Assembly (NCBI GenBank): GCA_017614655.1
Contig: JAGABO010000059.1
Span: 1-16,188 of the forward strand
DNA length: 16,188 nucleotides
Reading direction: 5' to 3'
Source of the DNA: Treponema sp.
GTDB lineage: Bacteria > Spirochaetota > Spirochaetia > Treponematales > Treponemataceae
Shown here: positions 7,414-14,486 of the stretch, piece after piece
Numbering within the stretch: position 1 is the stretch's first letter
Layout: the number at the start of each line of letters is the position of its first letter
The notes under the pieces: generated by a model
Told to the model about the DNA's origin: nothing
Seen by the model: the letters and a program-made list of their open reading frames with translations, nothing else
The model's database searches: none
Made by a program: the position numbers and the translations under genes

Positions 7414-10103
7414 ATGCCGCCCTTTGCAACATAAAGCGAAACTTTGTAAAAGCCTTCAGCAAGTTCAACACTGGAAACCGTTGCAGAAACTTCGAGGCCT
7501 TTTGTTGAACGGCAGTCAAAAGCTGTTACGGGAATGCCGTCAATAACAACATTTGTCACCGACTGGGAAAGATCATCGCTTTTCTTTAAGTAAGTTCCGT
7601 TTATTTTATAGACCGCTTTCTTCTGAACTTTTAAATATGTACAGTCATCAGGTATAAAAGCTTCATTTTCGTGAACAATGCGTGCATTCTGAGGAAGCTG
7701 CTTTACCGAAGAAACAAAACTCTTTACTTCATGAAGATCACGGAGCGGCCGTTTAGAAACAGGTGCCAGAAGAATAAAGCTGAGTATGTCCTTTACACAG
7801 TGCTGAATTTCTCCGAGTGTAAGTTCTCCCGAAGAAAGTTTTTCTTCCAGATTATCGCCGCTGCTGTTTTTTTCCGAGCCGTCGTTATCTACAACCATGT
7901 AAATATCATTGCGGGCCCTTATCATCGAAGCAACATTTTTTTCGGAAGGCAAACCTCCGTCTGCACAGTCGTTCATTTTTGCCCACCAGTCAGTCATGAC
8001 AACACCATCGTAGTTCCATTCTTTACGGAGGATAGTGTTTATGAGGTCATAGTTAGAAGCTGCCCAGTGTCCGTTTATCGGATTATACGAACTCATCATG
8101 GAAACAAGATTTCTTTCCTTAACCGTCATTTCAAAAGGTTTAAGGTATATTTCGCGGAAGGCACGTTCTGATACAACTGCATCACAGAAGTTTCTGCGTC
8201 TTTCCTGATTGTTTCCGGCAAAATGTTTTACAGTAGCATTTGAGCCGCCCTTCTTTATTCCCCTTACCTGACAGCAGGCCATGCATCCTGTAAGGAACGG
8301 ATCTTCAGAAAAATATTCAAAGTTTCTTCCGTTAAGGGGACTTCGGTGTATGTTGATTCCGGGGCCGAGAAGAGCATCTATTTTATATTTAAAAAGTTCC
8401 TGTCCTTCAAAAACAAAAAGTTCTTCATTAAGGGCTTCATTCCAGGTACAGGCCAGCTGAGTTCCAATAGGAAGAAGGCTTGCTTCTCCTCCGGAATCTA
8501 TTCTTATTCCGGAAGGACCATCTGCACAGCCTGCAACAGGAACCTTCTTTTTCCAGAGGCTTTCACTTAAACCTCCGTAAGCTGCGGCAATTCCCATAGT
8601 TGCCTTTGGACTCATCATTCCTTCGCCGCGCACTACTGTACAAAGTTCCTTAACGGAAAGTTGAGCTATAAAAGACTCAAGCAGTGACGGATCTTTTTTT
8701 ACATCATCAAAAGTTAAACTCCTGTCACAGAGATTTTTCATTTCGGACGGAAGATTTTCACTTATCCTTTTTTTAAGGTCAACATCAGAAAGAGGAACCT
8801 CTTCAAGAATAAGTTTTCCGCAGTTATTTTTCATGCGTCTGAAGTTTTTTACCGGAGCACAGGCACGTGAAAGTTTTTCTACACAGATGTTTTCTTTTAA
8901 GAAAAAGCCGTCTTCATCACCAAAAGAAATACATTCAGCAGAAAGAGAATCTGTTCCTGCATATACAGAATACTTTCCTTTTTCCAAAACATACGAGGAA
9001 GCAAAACCTGTAAGTCCGCTTTCGTCATAAGAAGCACGGCTTCTTATATCAACTTCAAAAGTTAAAGTTTCGCTTTTTCCCGGAGCCAGCAGTTCTGTCT
9101 TTTTAAATGCGCAAAGTTCACGCGCAGGTTTTCCGAGAAGTCCGCACGGAGCTGCTAAATAAACCTGAACAGTTTCCTTACCGGAAACACTTCCCGTATT
9201 TTTTACGCACACAGAAAACGAAACGATTTTTCCATCAAAAGATGCCTTACCCGATGTAACAGAAAAAGTTGTATAGGATAGTCCGAAGCCGAACGGATAA
9301 AGAATCTTATCTTTTGCAAAGGTATTAAAATATCTGTAACCGACAAAAATATCTTCTTCATAAATATTTTCGTCTGCTCCTCCAAAGTTTTTTGTTGAAG
9401 GATAATCTTTAATATCAAAAGCAATCGTATCCGTAAGTTTTCCAGAGGGACATTCAAGCCCGCAGAGAATTTTTGCAGCAGCACGGCCACTTTCCATTCC
9501 GCCCATCCATGCATAAAGAACTGCTTTTATTTTTCCGCCGAATTCTTCTGCATTTATAAATGATGTATCAATAATTGAACAGGTATTAAAAACAACCGTA
9601 ACTTTTTCGAAGGCAGAACAGATGTTTTTTAAGACAGTTTTTTCCGTCTTCGTAAGATACCAGCTTCCTTCTACTGCCTCCAGGTCTTTGTCTTCTCCGG
9701 CATTACGTCCGATTACAAAAACTGCATGATCAGAAATCCTGGCAGCATCTTCTGCAAGTTCAGGAGAAACATCCATTTCTTTCTGACTCCAAGGTTCTGC
9801 AGCCCACACATCATTTCCGTTATCAAAAGGATTATCTAAAAGCCAGTTTTCATAAACTTTCTTTAAGGAACGGTTTACCTTTAAAAGACCTTTATCTTCC
9901 AGGGCACATAATTCATCAATAAGATTTGTTGTATAAGATGCGTGAACAGAACCACCGGAGCCCATTCCGCTTTTATAAAAATCCTTCTGGCAGCGGCCAA
10001 AAACAGACACAGTATCCTTTCTGCTGAACGGAAGAACCCCGTCATTTTTTAAAAGTACAATTCCTTCGCAGGCAGCCTGACATATAGCTTCAGAAAAAGT
10101 CAT
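7383..10103 (-). CDS. Circularly permuted GH3 glycoside hydrolase (beta-glucosidase-like)
   Basis: This 906-residue protein has no signal peptide, so it is probably cytosolic. GH3 domains occur in reversed order. The GH3 C-domain (about 1-230, with SGMGSGGSVHA at 45-55) is first, then a fibronectin III-like domain (about 285-395), then the catalytic barrel (about 480-740). The barrel shows CADGPSGIR (526-534), KHFAGNNQE (626-634) and VVMTDWW with predicted nucleophile D705. E137 or a nearby glutamate in the first domain is a candidate acid/base. The last ~120 residues form an additional beta-rich region. This order is known from rumen beta-glucosidases such as those of Ruminococcus albus and Butyrivibrio fibrisolvens. 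The likely role is cleaving imported beta-linked oligosaccharides; exact substrate unknown. GGAGAA lies 5 nt before the ATG. Convergent with the NagZ gene, 13 bp apart. Confidence 0.93.
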   Translation of the reverse strand: MTFSEAICQAACEGIVLLKNDGVLPFSRKDTVSVFGRCQKDFYKSGMGSGGSVHASYTTNLIDELCALEDKGLLKVNRSLKKVYENWLLDNPFDNGNDVWAAEPWSQKEMDVSPELAEDAARISDHAVFVIGRNAGEDKDLEAVEGSWYLTKTEKTVLKNICSAFEKVTVVFNTCSIIDTSFINAEEFGGKIKAVLYAWMGGMESGRAAAKILCGLECPSGKLTDTIAFDIKDYPSTKNFGGADENIYEEDIFVGYRYFNTFAKDKILYPFGFGLSYTTFSVTSGKASFDGKIVSFSVCVKNTGSVSGKETVQVYLAAPCGLLGKPARELCAFKKTELLAPGKSETLTFEVDIRSRASYDESGLTGFASSYVLEKGKYSVYAGTDSLSAECISFGDEDGFFLKENICVEKLSRACAPVKNFRRMKNNCGKLILEEVPLSDVDLKKRISENLPSEMKNLCDRSLTFDDVKKDPSLLESFIAQLSVKELCTVVRGEGMMSPKATMGIAAAYGGLSESLWKKKVPVAGCADGPSGIRIDSGGEASLLPIGTQLACTWNEALNEELFVFEGQELFKYKIDALLGPGINIHRSPLNGRNFEYFSEDPFLTGCMACCQVRGIKKGGSNATVKHFAGNNQERRRNFCDAVVSERAFREIYLKPFEMTVKERNLVSMMSSYNPINGHWAASNYDLINTILRKEWNYDGVVMTDWWAKMNDCADGGLPSEKNVASMIRARNDIYMVVDNDGSEKNSSGDNLEEKLSSGELTLGEIQHCVKDILSFILLAPVSKRPLRDLHEVKSFVSSVKQLPQNARIVHENEAFIPDDCTYLKVQKKAVYKINGTYLKKSDDLSQSVTNVVIDGIPVTAFDCRSTKGLEVSATVSSVELAEGFYKVSLYVAKGGISLKKISFVS

Positions 10104-10116
10104 TATGCTTCTCCGT

Positions 10117-10122
10117 ATTATA
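10117..10122 (-). promoter_or_regulatory. Probable -10 of the permuted GH3 gene
   Basis: A consensus TATAAT lies on the minus strand 13 nt before the ATG at 10103. No good -35 is visible 16-18 nt further upstream. GGAGAA (10114-10109) falls in the gap, so the leader would be very short. Confidence 0.4.
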
Positions 10123-10217
10123 GAAATTTTAAACGATCCCTTTAAATATACACTACCTTATAAAAATAACAAGAAAAATCGTTTCGCACATCAGGCCTTA
10201 CTCATGAAAAAATCTTC

Positions 10218-10247
10218 TTGACAAAATGACAATATTTGTCATAATAA
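10218..10247 (+). promoter_or_regulatory. Promoter of fabD-fabG
   Basis: A consensus TTGACA (10218-10223) is followed by CATAAT (10240-10245, spacer 16) or TAATAA (10242-10247, spacer 18). The spacer is filled by a palindrome. The ATG at 10282 lies about 35 nt downstream, which leaves room for a normal leader. Confidence 0.75.
10226..10242. promoter_or_regulatory. Palindromic operator candidate in the fab promoter
   Basis: ATGACAA-TAT-TTGTCAT is a perfect 7-bp inverted repeat with a 3-nt centre, placed between the -35 and -10. A dimeric repressor bound there would block RNA polymerase. The sequence does not match the FapR, FabR or FadR operators that I know, and the regulator is not encoded in this window. 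Confidence 0.55.
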
Positions 10248-10281
10248 AATATATCATTAACTGAAATTAGTGAGGAATATT

Positions 10282-11238
10282 ATGGCAAAGTATGCTTTCT
10301 TGTTCCCGGGACAGGGAGCTCAGGCTCCGGGAATGGTAAAGGATGTTGCAGAAAGTTCTGCATCAGCAAAAAAAGTAATTGATGATGTTTCTTCAATCAT
10401 AAATTTAGACATGGCAAAGCTCCTCTGGGAAAGTGACGCCGACAGCTTAAGCCGCTCAGACAACAGCCAGATTGCAATAACAACGGCATCTCTTGCAATC
10501 ATGGCAGCCCTTAAGGACAAAGGCATTGAACCTTCTGCTGCAATGGGCTTTTCCCTCGGAGAATTCCCTGCCCTTTATGCAGCCGGCGTTCTTTCTTTTG
10601 AAGATGTAATTAAAGTTGTACGCCAGCGCGGACTTATCATGCAGAAGGTGTGCGAAGAAATTGCAGCAGCAAATGCAGGCAATGCACCGGGAATGACTGC
10701 AGTACTCGGACTTCCGCCTGCAAAAGTTGTAGAAATTGCAAACGGAATAAAAGATGCCTACGCTGCAAACATGAACAGCGAAAAACAGACGGTTGTTTCG
10801 GGAACGGCAGAAGCCCTTACCCTTGTAGAAAAAGCAGCTACCGAAGCAGGAGCCCGCCGCGCCGTACGCCTTAAGGTTGCAGGACCTTTCCATTCACCGC
10901 TTATGCAGAAGGCTGCAGATGAATTCCAGTCTGTTCTTGATGAAGTTGAATTCAAGGATCCGAAGATTCACCTTTTCTCGAATGTTACAGGAAGCGAAGT
11001 AAAAAAAGGAAGCGATGCAAAGGGTGCAGCAGTTCTTCATCTTATACGTCCGGTTCTCTGGACTACGGAAGAAAGTGTACTTGCTGATATCATCAATGCT
11101 GAAGGCGGAACTTCTGAATGGAAGATTTATGAACCGGGTCCGGGAAAAGTTCTTACGGGTCTCTGGAGTCAGACAGAATTCGGTGCTACCCTTCCTGCAG
11201 TTCCGGTTAATTCAACAAAAAGTTTTGCTGAATTATAA
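10282..11238 (+). CDS. fabD: Malonyl-CoA:ACP transacylase
   Basis: This 318-residue cytosolic enzyme moves malonyl from CoA to acyl carrier protein, starting type II fatty acid elongation. It shows FPGQGAQ (8-14, oxyanion-hole Q11), the nucleophile in GFSLGE (89-94, S91), RQRG (114-117, R116) and the catalytic histidine in AGPFHSP (H204). The His usually before the nucleophile serine (GHSLGE) is Phe here. The start is the ATG at 10282, because GAGGAA (10272-10277) is its ribosome binding site; an upstream GTG at 10270 lies before that site and is rejected. A promoter with a palindromic operator precedes it, and fabG follows 37 bp downstream. Confidence 0.95.
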   Translation: MAKYAFLFPGQGAQAPGMVKDVAESSASAKKVIDDVSSIINLDMAKLLWESDADSLSRSDNSQIAITTASLAIMAALKDKGIEPSAAMGFSLGEFPALYAAGVLSFEDVIKVVRQRGLIMQKVCEEIAAANAGNAPGMTAVLGLPPAKVVEIANGIKDAYAANMNSEKQTVVSGTAEALTLVEKAATEAGARRAVRLKVAGPFHSPLMQKAADEFQSVLDEVEFKDPKIHLFSNVTGSEVKKGSDAKGAAVLHLIRPVLWTTEESVLADIINAEGGTSEWKIYEPGPGKVLTGLWSQTEFGATLPAVPVNSTKSFAEL

Positions 11239-11275
11239 ACTGCATCACAAAATCATTTTTTAACAGGAGAAAAAT

Positions 11276-12019
11276 ATGCTGCTTCAAAATAAAAAAGCAC
11301 TTGTAACAGGAAGTTCACGCGGAATCGGACGCGGTATTGTAGAAAAATATTTAAGCGAAGGTGCAGAAGTATGGGGCCTCTGTACAAAACCAAGTGCAGC
11401 AAAAGCTGATCTCGAAAAATTTGCAGCTGATCACAATACGGCTTTTCATGAAATTTACGCTGATGCAGGAAACGCAGAACAGCTTACAGAAACAGTAAAA
11501 GCTGCCCTTACAGAAGCAGGCGGTTTTGATGTTCTTGTAAACAACGCAGGCATTACCCGCGACGGTCTTTCATTCAGAATGAAAAAGGAAGACTGGGATG
11601 ATGTTCTCCGCATCAACCTTACAAGCGCATTCATCGTGTGCCAGATTGTTTCCAATGACATGATCAGAAAGCGCACCGGTTCAATCATCAACATGTCATC
11701 AATTGTCGGAATTCACGGAAACGGCGGTCAGGTAAACTATGCAGCTTCTAAGGGCGGACTCATAGCTTATACAAAATCCCTCGCTGCAGAAGTCGGAAGC
11801 CGCGGAGTACGTGTTAACGCAATTGCACCGGGCTTTATTGCAACAGACATGACCGGAGCACTTAAAGAAGAGCTTCAGAAAATCATGATAGACAAGACTT
11901 ACCTTAAGCGAGCAGGAACACCGGAAGATATTGCAAACACAGCCCTCTACCTTGCAAGCGATTTAAGCAGCTACGTTACTGCACAGGTTATCGGAGTTGA
12001 CGGAGGAATGGGAGCTTAA
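11276..12019 (+). CDS. fabG: 3-oxoacyl-ACP reductase
   Basis: This 247-residue short-chain dehydrogenase/reductase has the Rossmann motif TGSSRGIG (11-18), NNAG (89-92), the catalytic residues N114, S142, Y155 and K159 (NYAASK), and the C-terminal DGGMGA typical of FabG. It reduces 3-oxoacyl-ACP with NADPH in fatty acid synthesis. AGGAG (11265-11269) lies 6 nt before the ATG. It follows fabD in the same operon. No acpP or fabF lies in this window; the next genes run convergently, 15 bp away. Length, motifs and context make this FabG rather than another SDR. Confidence 0.95.
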   Translation: MLLQNKKALVTGSSRGIGRGIVEKYLSEGAEVWGLCTKPSAAKADLEKFAADHNTAFHEIYADAGNAEQLTETVKAALTEAGGFDVLVNNAGITRDGLSFRMKKEDWDDVLRINLTSAFIVCQIVSNDMIRKRTGSIINMSSIVGIHGNGGQVNYAASKGGLIAYTKSLAAEVGSRGVRVNAIAPGFIATDMTGALKEELQKIMIDKTYLKRAGTPEDIANTALYLASDLSSYVTAQVIGVDGGMGA

Positions 12020-12020
12020 G

Positions 12021-12034
12021 TTCAGAATACTGAA
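12021..12034. repeat. Small inverted repeat filling the fabG convergent gap
   Basis: TTCAG-AATA-CTGAA occupies nearly the whole 15-bp gap between the convergent stops. A short hairpin is possible on either strand, but there is no U tract, so a terminator is only weakly supported. Confidence 0.25.
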
Positions 12035-12280
12035 TTAAACCCTTGCTTCTATTCCGTCAAGAATACCTTCGAAGTTTGTGTTCTTTAATTTAAACAAAAG
12101 GTTTCCTTCTGCATCAGAATAAATTTCTATGCCGGAGGAAACCCACTTTCCTTCCTGATTTTTTACTTCAAATGAATCACCGAAAGCAAGCTGAGTTACC
12201 GGAACTCCGTCATTTGTAATCCAGAAACTTCCTGAATTAATGTCAAACGTAAGCACGCCTTCAAATTTATACTCTGCCAT
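12035..12280 (-). CDS. Small DUF5348-like protein
   Basis: This 81-residue beta-rich protein has the pattern FGDSFEV...GKWVSSGIEI...GILDGIEARV. This resembles DUF5348 proteins, small bacterial proteins of unknown function with a G-x-W-x-x-x-x-I-E core and a C-terminal G-x-x-x-R. No signal peptide or membrane segment is visible, so it is probably cytosolic. AGGAG lies 6 nt before the ATG, inside the end of the upstream membrane gene, which it overlaps by 14 bp. It is the last gene of the minus-strand cluster. The family call rests on motif memory only. Confidence 0.65.
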   Translation of the reverse strand: MAEYKFEGVLTFDINSGSFWITNDGVPVTQLAFGDSFEVKNQEGKWVSSGIEIYSDAEGNLLFKLKNTNFEGILDGIEARV

Positions 12281-13376
12281 AAAACACTCCTGTCTTTAAA
12301 ATTACTGATACTGCAAAAAGAGCTGCCGAAATAATCACTAAAACTGCAAAGGGCACAAAGGGAACCTGTTTATTTTTAGAAGCCGGAACCTTCAGTTCTT
12401 CTGCAGAAAGCACCTTCTTTATGCGTTCAATTATACTACCCTTCATCTGCGAAAAAGAAAAGCGCACCGCAGAAAAATACGAAAGCGAAAGGGAAAAGAA
12501 TGACGGACCTTCAAAAGAAAGACAGGAAAGGCTCTGCGAAAGGGAAGCTGCAGCCGAAAGTTTTAGCGCCTTGGAAAAGGAAGTAAGAAGGGCTCCCTGT
12601 GTAATCGAAAGCTTTCCGAGAGCAAAGAGAACTTTTCCGGACGGAACAAAAACAGAAGATGCTGCTATAAAAATCCAGAGCGAAATGTGCGGAATAAAAA
12701 AAATCTTTCTTCCCGAAATTTTCTGAAGCACAAGCGCACATATAAACCAGACAAAAAGAATGCAGGGATTATCGCTCATAAAAGCAAGTATTATCGAAAG
12801 CAGAACGGAACAGACACAGAAAACTTTTTTTCCGGAGGAGCCGTTATTTTCATAAGAAGAAGTTTCTTTTACAAGAACAGGGGCATCCGTGCTTATCATA
12901 AAAAAACGTGTGAGAAATGCCGTAAGAAGTCCTGCAAAAACAGAAAAGAGAATTATTATTCCGGTAAGCGGAAGCACAGATTTCCCAAGATAAAGCACAC
13001 TTAAAACAGACTGAACGACCGCACTCGAAAAAGAACCTGCTAAAGAAATTCCGTAAAGCTAAAATATTTTTTCTTTAAATTTTAAATTAACTCTGTAAAG
13101 AAAAAACATTACTAAACCGGAAACAACCGACTGCGAAAAAGAAAGTATAAAGAAGGGAGAAAAAAGAATTCCCTGCATGAAACTTCCTGCAACAGACTTA
13201 AACACAAGAAGCATAAAAAGAGATTTAAAATCACTTCCCAGGGCAAGCAGCACTGCTATATTAGAAAAGCCGGGCTTAAGAAAAGGAAGCACCCGCGGAA
13301 AAAACATTTCTGCATACGAAAAAAGAAGGCTTAAAGCGCAGAGATACGCCGTGTAATTTTTACTGCGCAACTGCAT
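12267..13376 (-). pseudogene. Gx/HepI-like plus EcfT-like membrane protein, interrupted by in-frame TAG
   Basis: From the ATG at 13376 (GGAGG 6 nt upstream) the frame is open for 105 codons, meets TAG at 13061-13059, then continues in the same frame for 263 codons. The first part plus about 50 residues after the stop resembles Gx transporter/heptaprenyl diphosphate synthase component I proteins (multi-helix, ECF S-component-like). LYGISLAGS directly after the stop continues this domain. The rest (about codons 170-369) resembles an EcfT/CbiQ transmembrane protein (VLFALGKLSITQGALL), though no ARG coupling motif is visible. The downstream part has no start with a ribosome binding site, so it is more likely a nonsense-broken single gene than two genes. 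TAG ends other genes here, arguing against recoding. Its 5' end overlaps the NusG_II gene by 17 bp. Confidence 0.7.
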
Positions 13377-13707
13377 CAAAAGCCTCCGCTTCGTCTTCGA
13401 CAGTAATTATTACCTCATTCGGAAGACAGACTATGGGATTTGAAAATCCGGCTGCAACACATATTTTATTGGGACAGGCAGATTCCGTAATGTGAACCTT
13501 ATTATCCCTGATTTCAAAAATAGTTTTACCGAGCGCTCCTTCTACTTCATAAATGCCGTCTTCTTCAAGTGAATATTTGTAAACAGAACCTGCCGCTTCG
13601 ACACGAACGACAGAACCTTTCTTAAAAAAAGTGAATGCAGTTACAAAAATTCCTGTAAGAGAAAAAAGCAGAATTAAAACGGCATCAAAAAAAGTAAAGC
13701 GCTTCAT
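13360..13707 (-). CDS. NusG domain II-containing membrane-anchored protein
   Basis: This 115-residue protein has one N-terminal membrane segment (about residues 8-28) and an extracytoplasmic beta domain. That domain carries the NusG_II (formerly DUF1312) signature CPNKIC (78-83) and VCLPNEV (93-99), with cysteines C78, C83 and C94. The family is of unknown biochemical role and commonly sits beside a Gx/HepI-like membrane protein, as here. Its N-in anchor would place the domain in the periplasm. The ATG is 3 nt after the acetyltransferase stop without a clear ribosome binding site, so translation is probably coupled. It overlaps the start of the Gx gene by 17 bp. Confidence 0.88.
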   Translation of the reverse strand: MKRFTFFDAVLILLFSLTGIFVTAFTFFKKGSVVRVEAAGSVYKYSLEEDGIYEVEGALGKTIFEIRDNKVHITESACPNKICVAAGFSNPIVCLPNEVIITVEDEAEAFDAVAQ

Positions 13708-13710
13708 AGG

Positions 13711-14325
13711 CTAGTCTTTATAATCATCAACGTCAAAGCGCCTGTCCCTAAAATAAAAGTGCCTGTCTTCTTCCGTAATCTTTCGTATTACCCTGCATGG
13801 ATTTCCCACGGCAATTACGTCAGAAGGAATGTCTTTTGTAACTACGCTGCCGGCTCCGATTACGGCATTATCCCCGACCGTGACTCCCGGCATGATTACA
13901 GCGTTTCCTCCGATCCAGACATTATTTCCGATCGTAACGTCGATTCCGTATTCATAACCGGAGTTGCGCGAATCAGGATGAACGGGATGACCTGCCGTAT
14001 AAATTGCAACATTCGGTGCAATCTGTGCATTATTGCCGATTTTTACTTTTGCAACATCAAGAACAAGAAAATTGTAATTTGCAAAAAAGTTCTCACCTAC
14101 TTCTATATTATAGCCGTAATCGCAGTGAAAAGGCGGCATGATTTTTATTTCGTTTCCGCATGAACCGAGTATATTTTTTAAGAGATCAGTACGCTCATTC
14201 CATCGTTCAGGAGGGAGATTATTGTATTCATAAATCTTTTTTTCATTTTCATGGCGTTCTTCCGAAAGTCCGTCAAGCCATGCTTTGTACGGAAGGTTTG
14301 CAAGCATTCTTTCTTTCTGATTCAT
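13711..14325 (-). CDS. Maltose/galactoside-type O-acetyltransferase
   Basis: This 204-residue left-handed beta-helix acetyltransferase begins with the mac-type N-terminus (KERMLANLPYKAW) and has hexapeptide repeats from about residue 58. The catalytic motif TAGHPVHP (110-117) holds predicted H113. WIGGNAVIMPGV and GAGSVVTKDIP follow, then VGNPCRVIRKI, all as in LacA/Maa. These cytosolic trimers transfer acetyl from acetyl-CoA to the 6-hydroxyl of sugars. The sugar acceptor cannot be told. AAGGAG (14336-14331) precedes the ATG. It is first in the minus-strand cluster, 3 nt before the NusG_II gene; the functional link is unclear. The gene ends with TAG. Confidence 0.92.
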   Translation of the reverse strand: MNQKERMLANLPYKAWLDGLSEERHENEKKIYEYNNLPPERWNERTDLLKNILGSCGNEIKIMPPFHCDYGYNIEVGENFFANYNFLVLDVAKVKIGNNAQIAPNVAIYTAGHPVHPDSRNSGYEYGIDVTIGNNVWIGGNAVIMPGVTVGDNAVIGAGSVVTKDIPSDVIAVGNPCRVIRKITEEDRHFYFRDRRFDVDDYKD

Positions 14326-14336
14326 AATGTCTCCTT

Positions 14337-14365
14337 TTTATAAAACCCTTACGTCATTTTAACAA
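14337..14365 (-). promoter_or_regulatory. Probable promoter of the acetyltransferase cluster
   Basis: On the minus strand TTGTTA (14365-14360) and TATAAA (14342-14337) are separated by 17 nt. The -10 ends 11 nt before the ATG and abuts the Shine-Dalgarno AAGGAG, so a standard start point would remove part of it. Confidence 0.5.
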
Positions 14366-14374
14366 ATGAATGAC
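14353..14374. repeat. Nested inverted repeat over the cluster promoter -35
   Basis: GTCATT (14353-14358) and AATGAC (14369-14374) form 6-bp arms around a 10-nt centre. Nested inside, offset from the same centre, is CATTT-TAAC-AAATG (14355-14368). It covers the -35, so it may be an operator, but no regulator is known. Confidence 0.3.
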
Positions 14375-14438
14375 AAGCTCCTCAAGTCCCGCCGTCAATC
14401 TGTCTTTTCCTGCCTTGAATCATAAAAAATACATTTTT

Positions 14439-14466
14439 TTTACCGGAAGACTGTTTTTTTTATAAA
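14439..14466 (+). promoter_or_regulatory. Possible promoter of the lipoprotein gene
   Basis: TTTACC (14439-14444) and TATAAA (14461-14466) have a 16-nt spacer, 20 nt before the ATG at 14487. A second -10-like TATCAT is at 14474-14479. T-rich DNA makes chance matches likely. Confidence 0.35.
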
Positions 14467-14486
14467 TTTTGTATATCATTGAATGT

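Noticed and set aside
7671..8171. A 166-codon plus-strand open frame inside the permuted GH3 gene.
   Set aside because: It is antisense to conserved GH3 catalytic sequence, has no ribosome binding site or family resemblance, and is best explained as a shadow frame.
10270..10281. GTG start for fabD giving four extra residues (MRNI).
   Set aside because: The GAGGAA ribosome binding site lies between this GTG and the ATG at 10282, and the protein family begins near MAKYAFLFPGQG.
12267..12998. A separate 243-residue membrane protein starting at a GTG at 12998.
   Set aside because: The frame is continuous with the upstream Gx gene through one TAG, the GTG has no ribosome binding site, and the residues before it continue the Gx domain.
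13360..13379. TTG start at 13379 for the Gx gene.
   Set aside because: An ATG directly follows at 13376 with GGAGG at a good 6-nt distance, so the TTG is unnecessary.
13759..14163. A 134-codon plus-strand open frame opposite the acetyltransferase.
   Set aside because: The minus frame encodes an unmistakable hexapeptide-repeat acetyltransferase; the plus frame is composition-driven.
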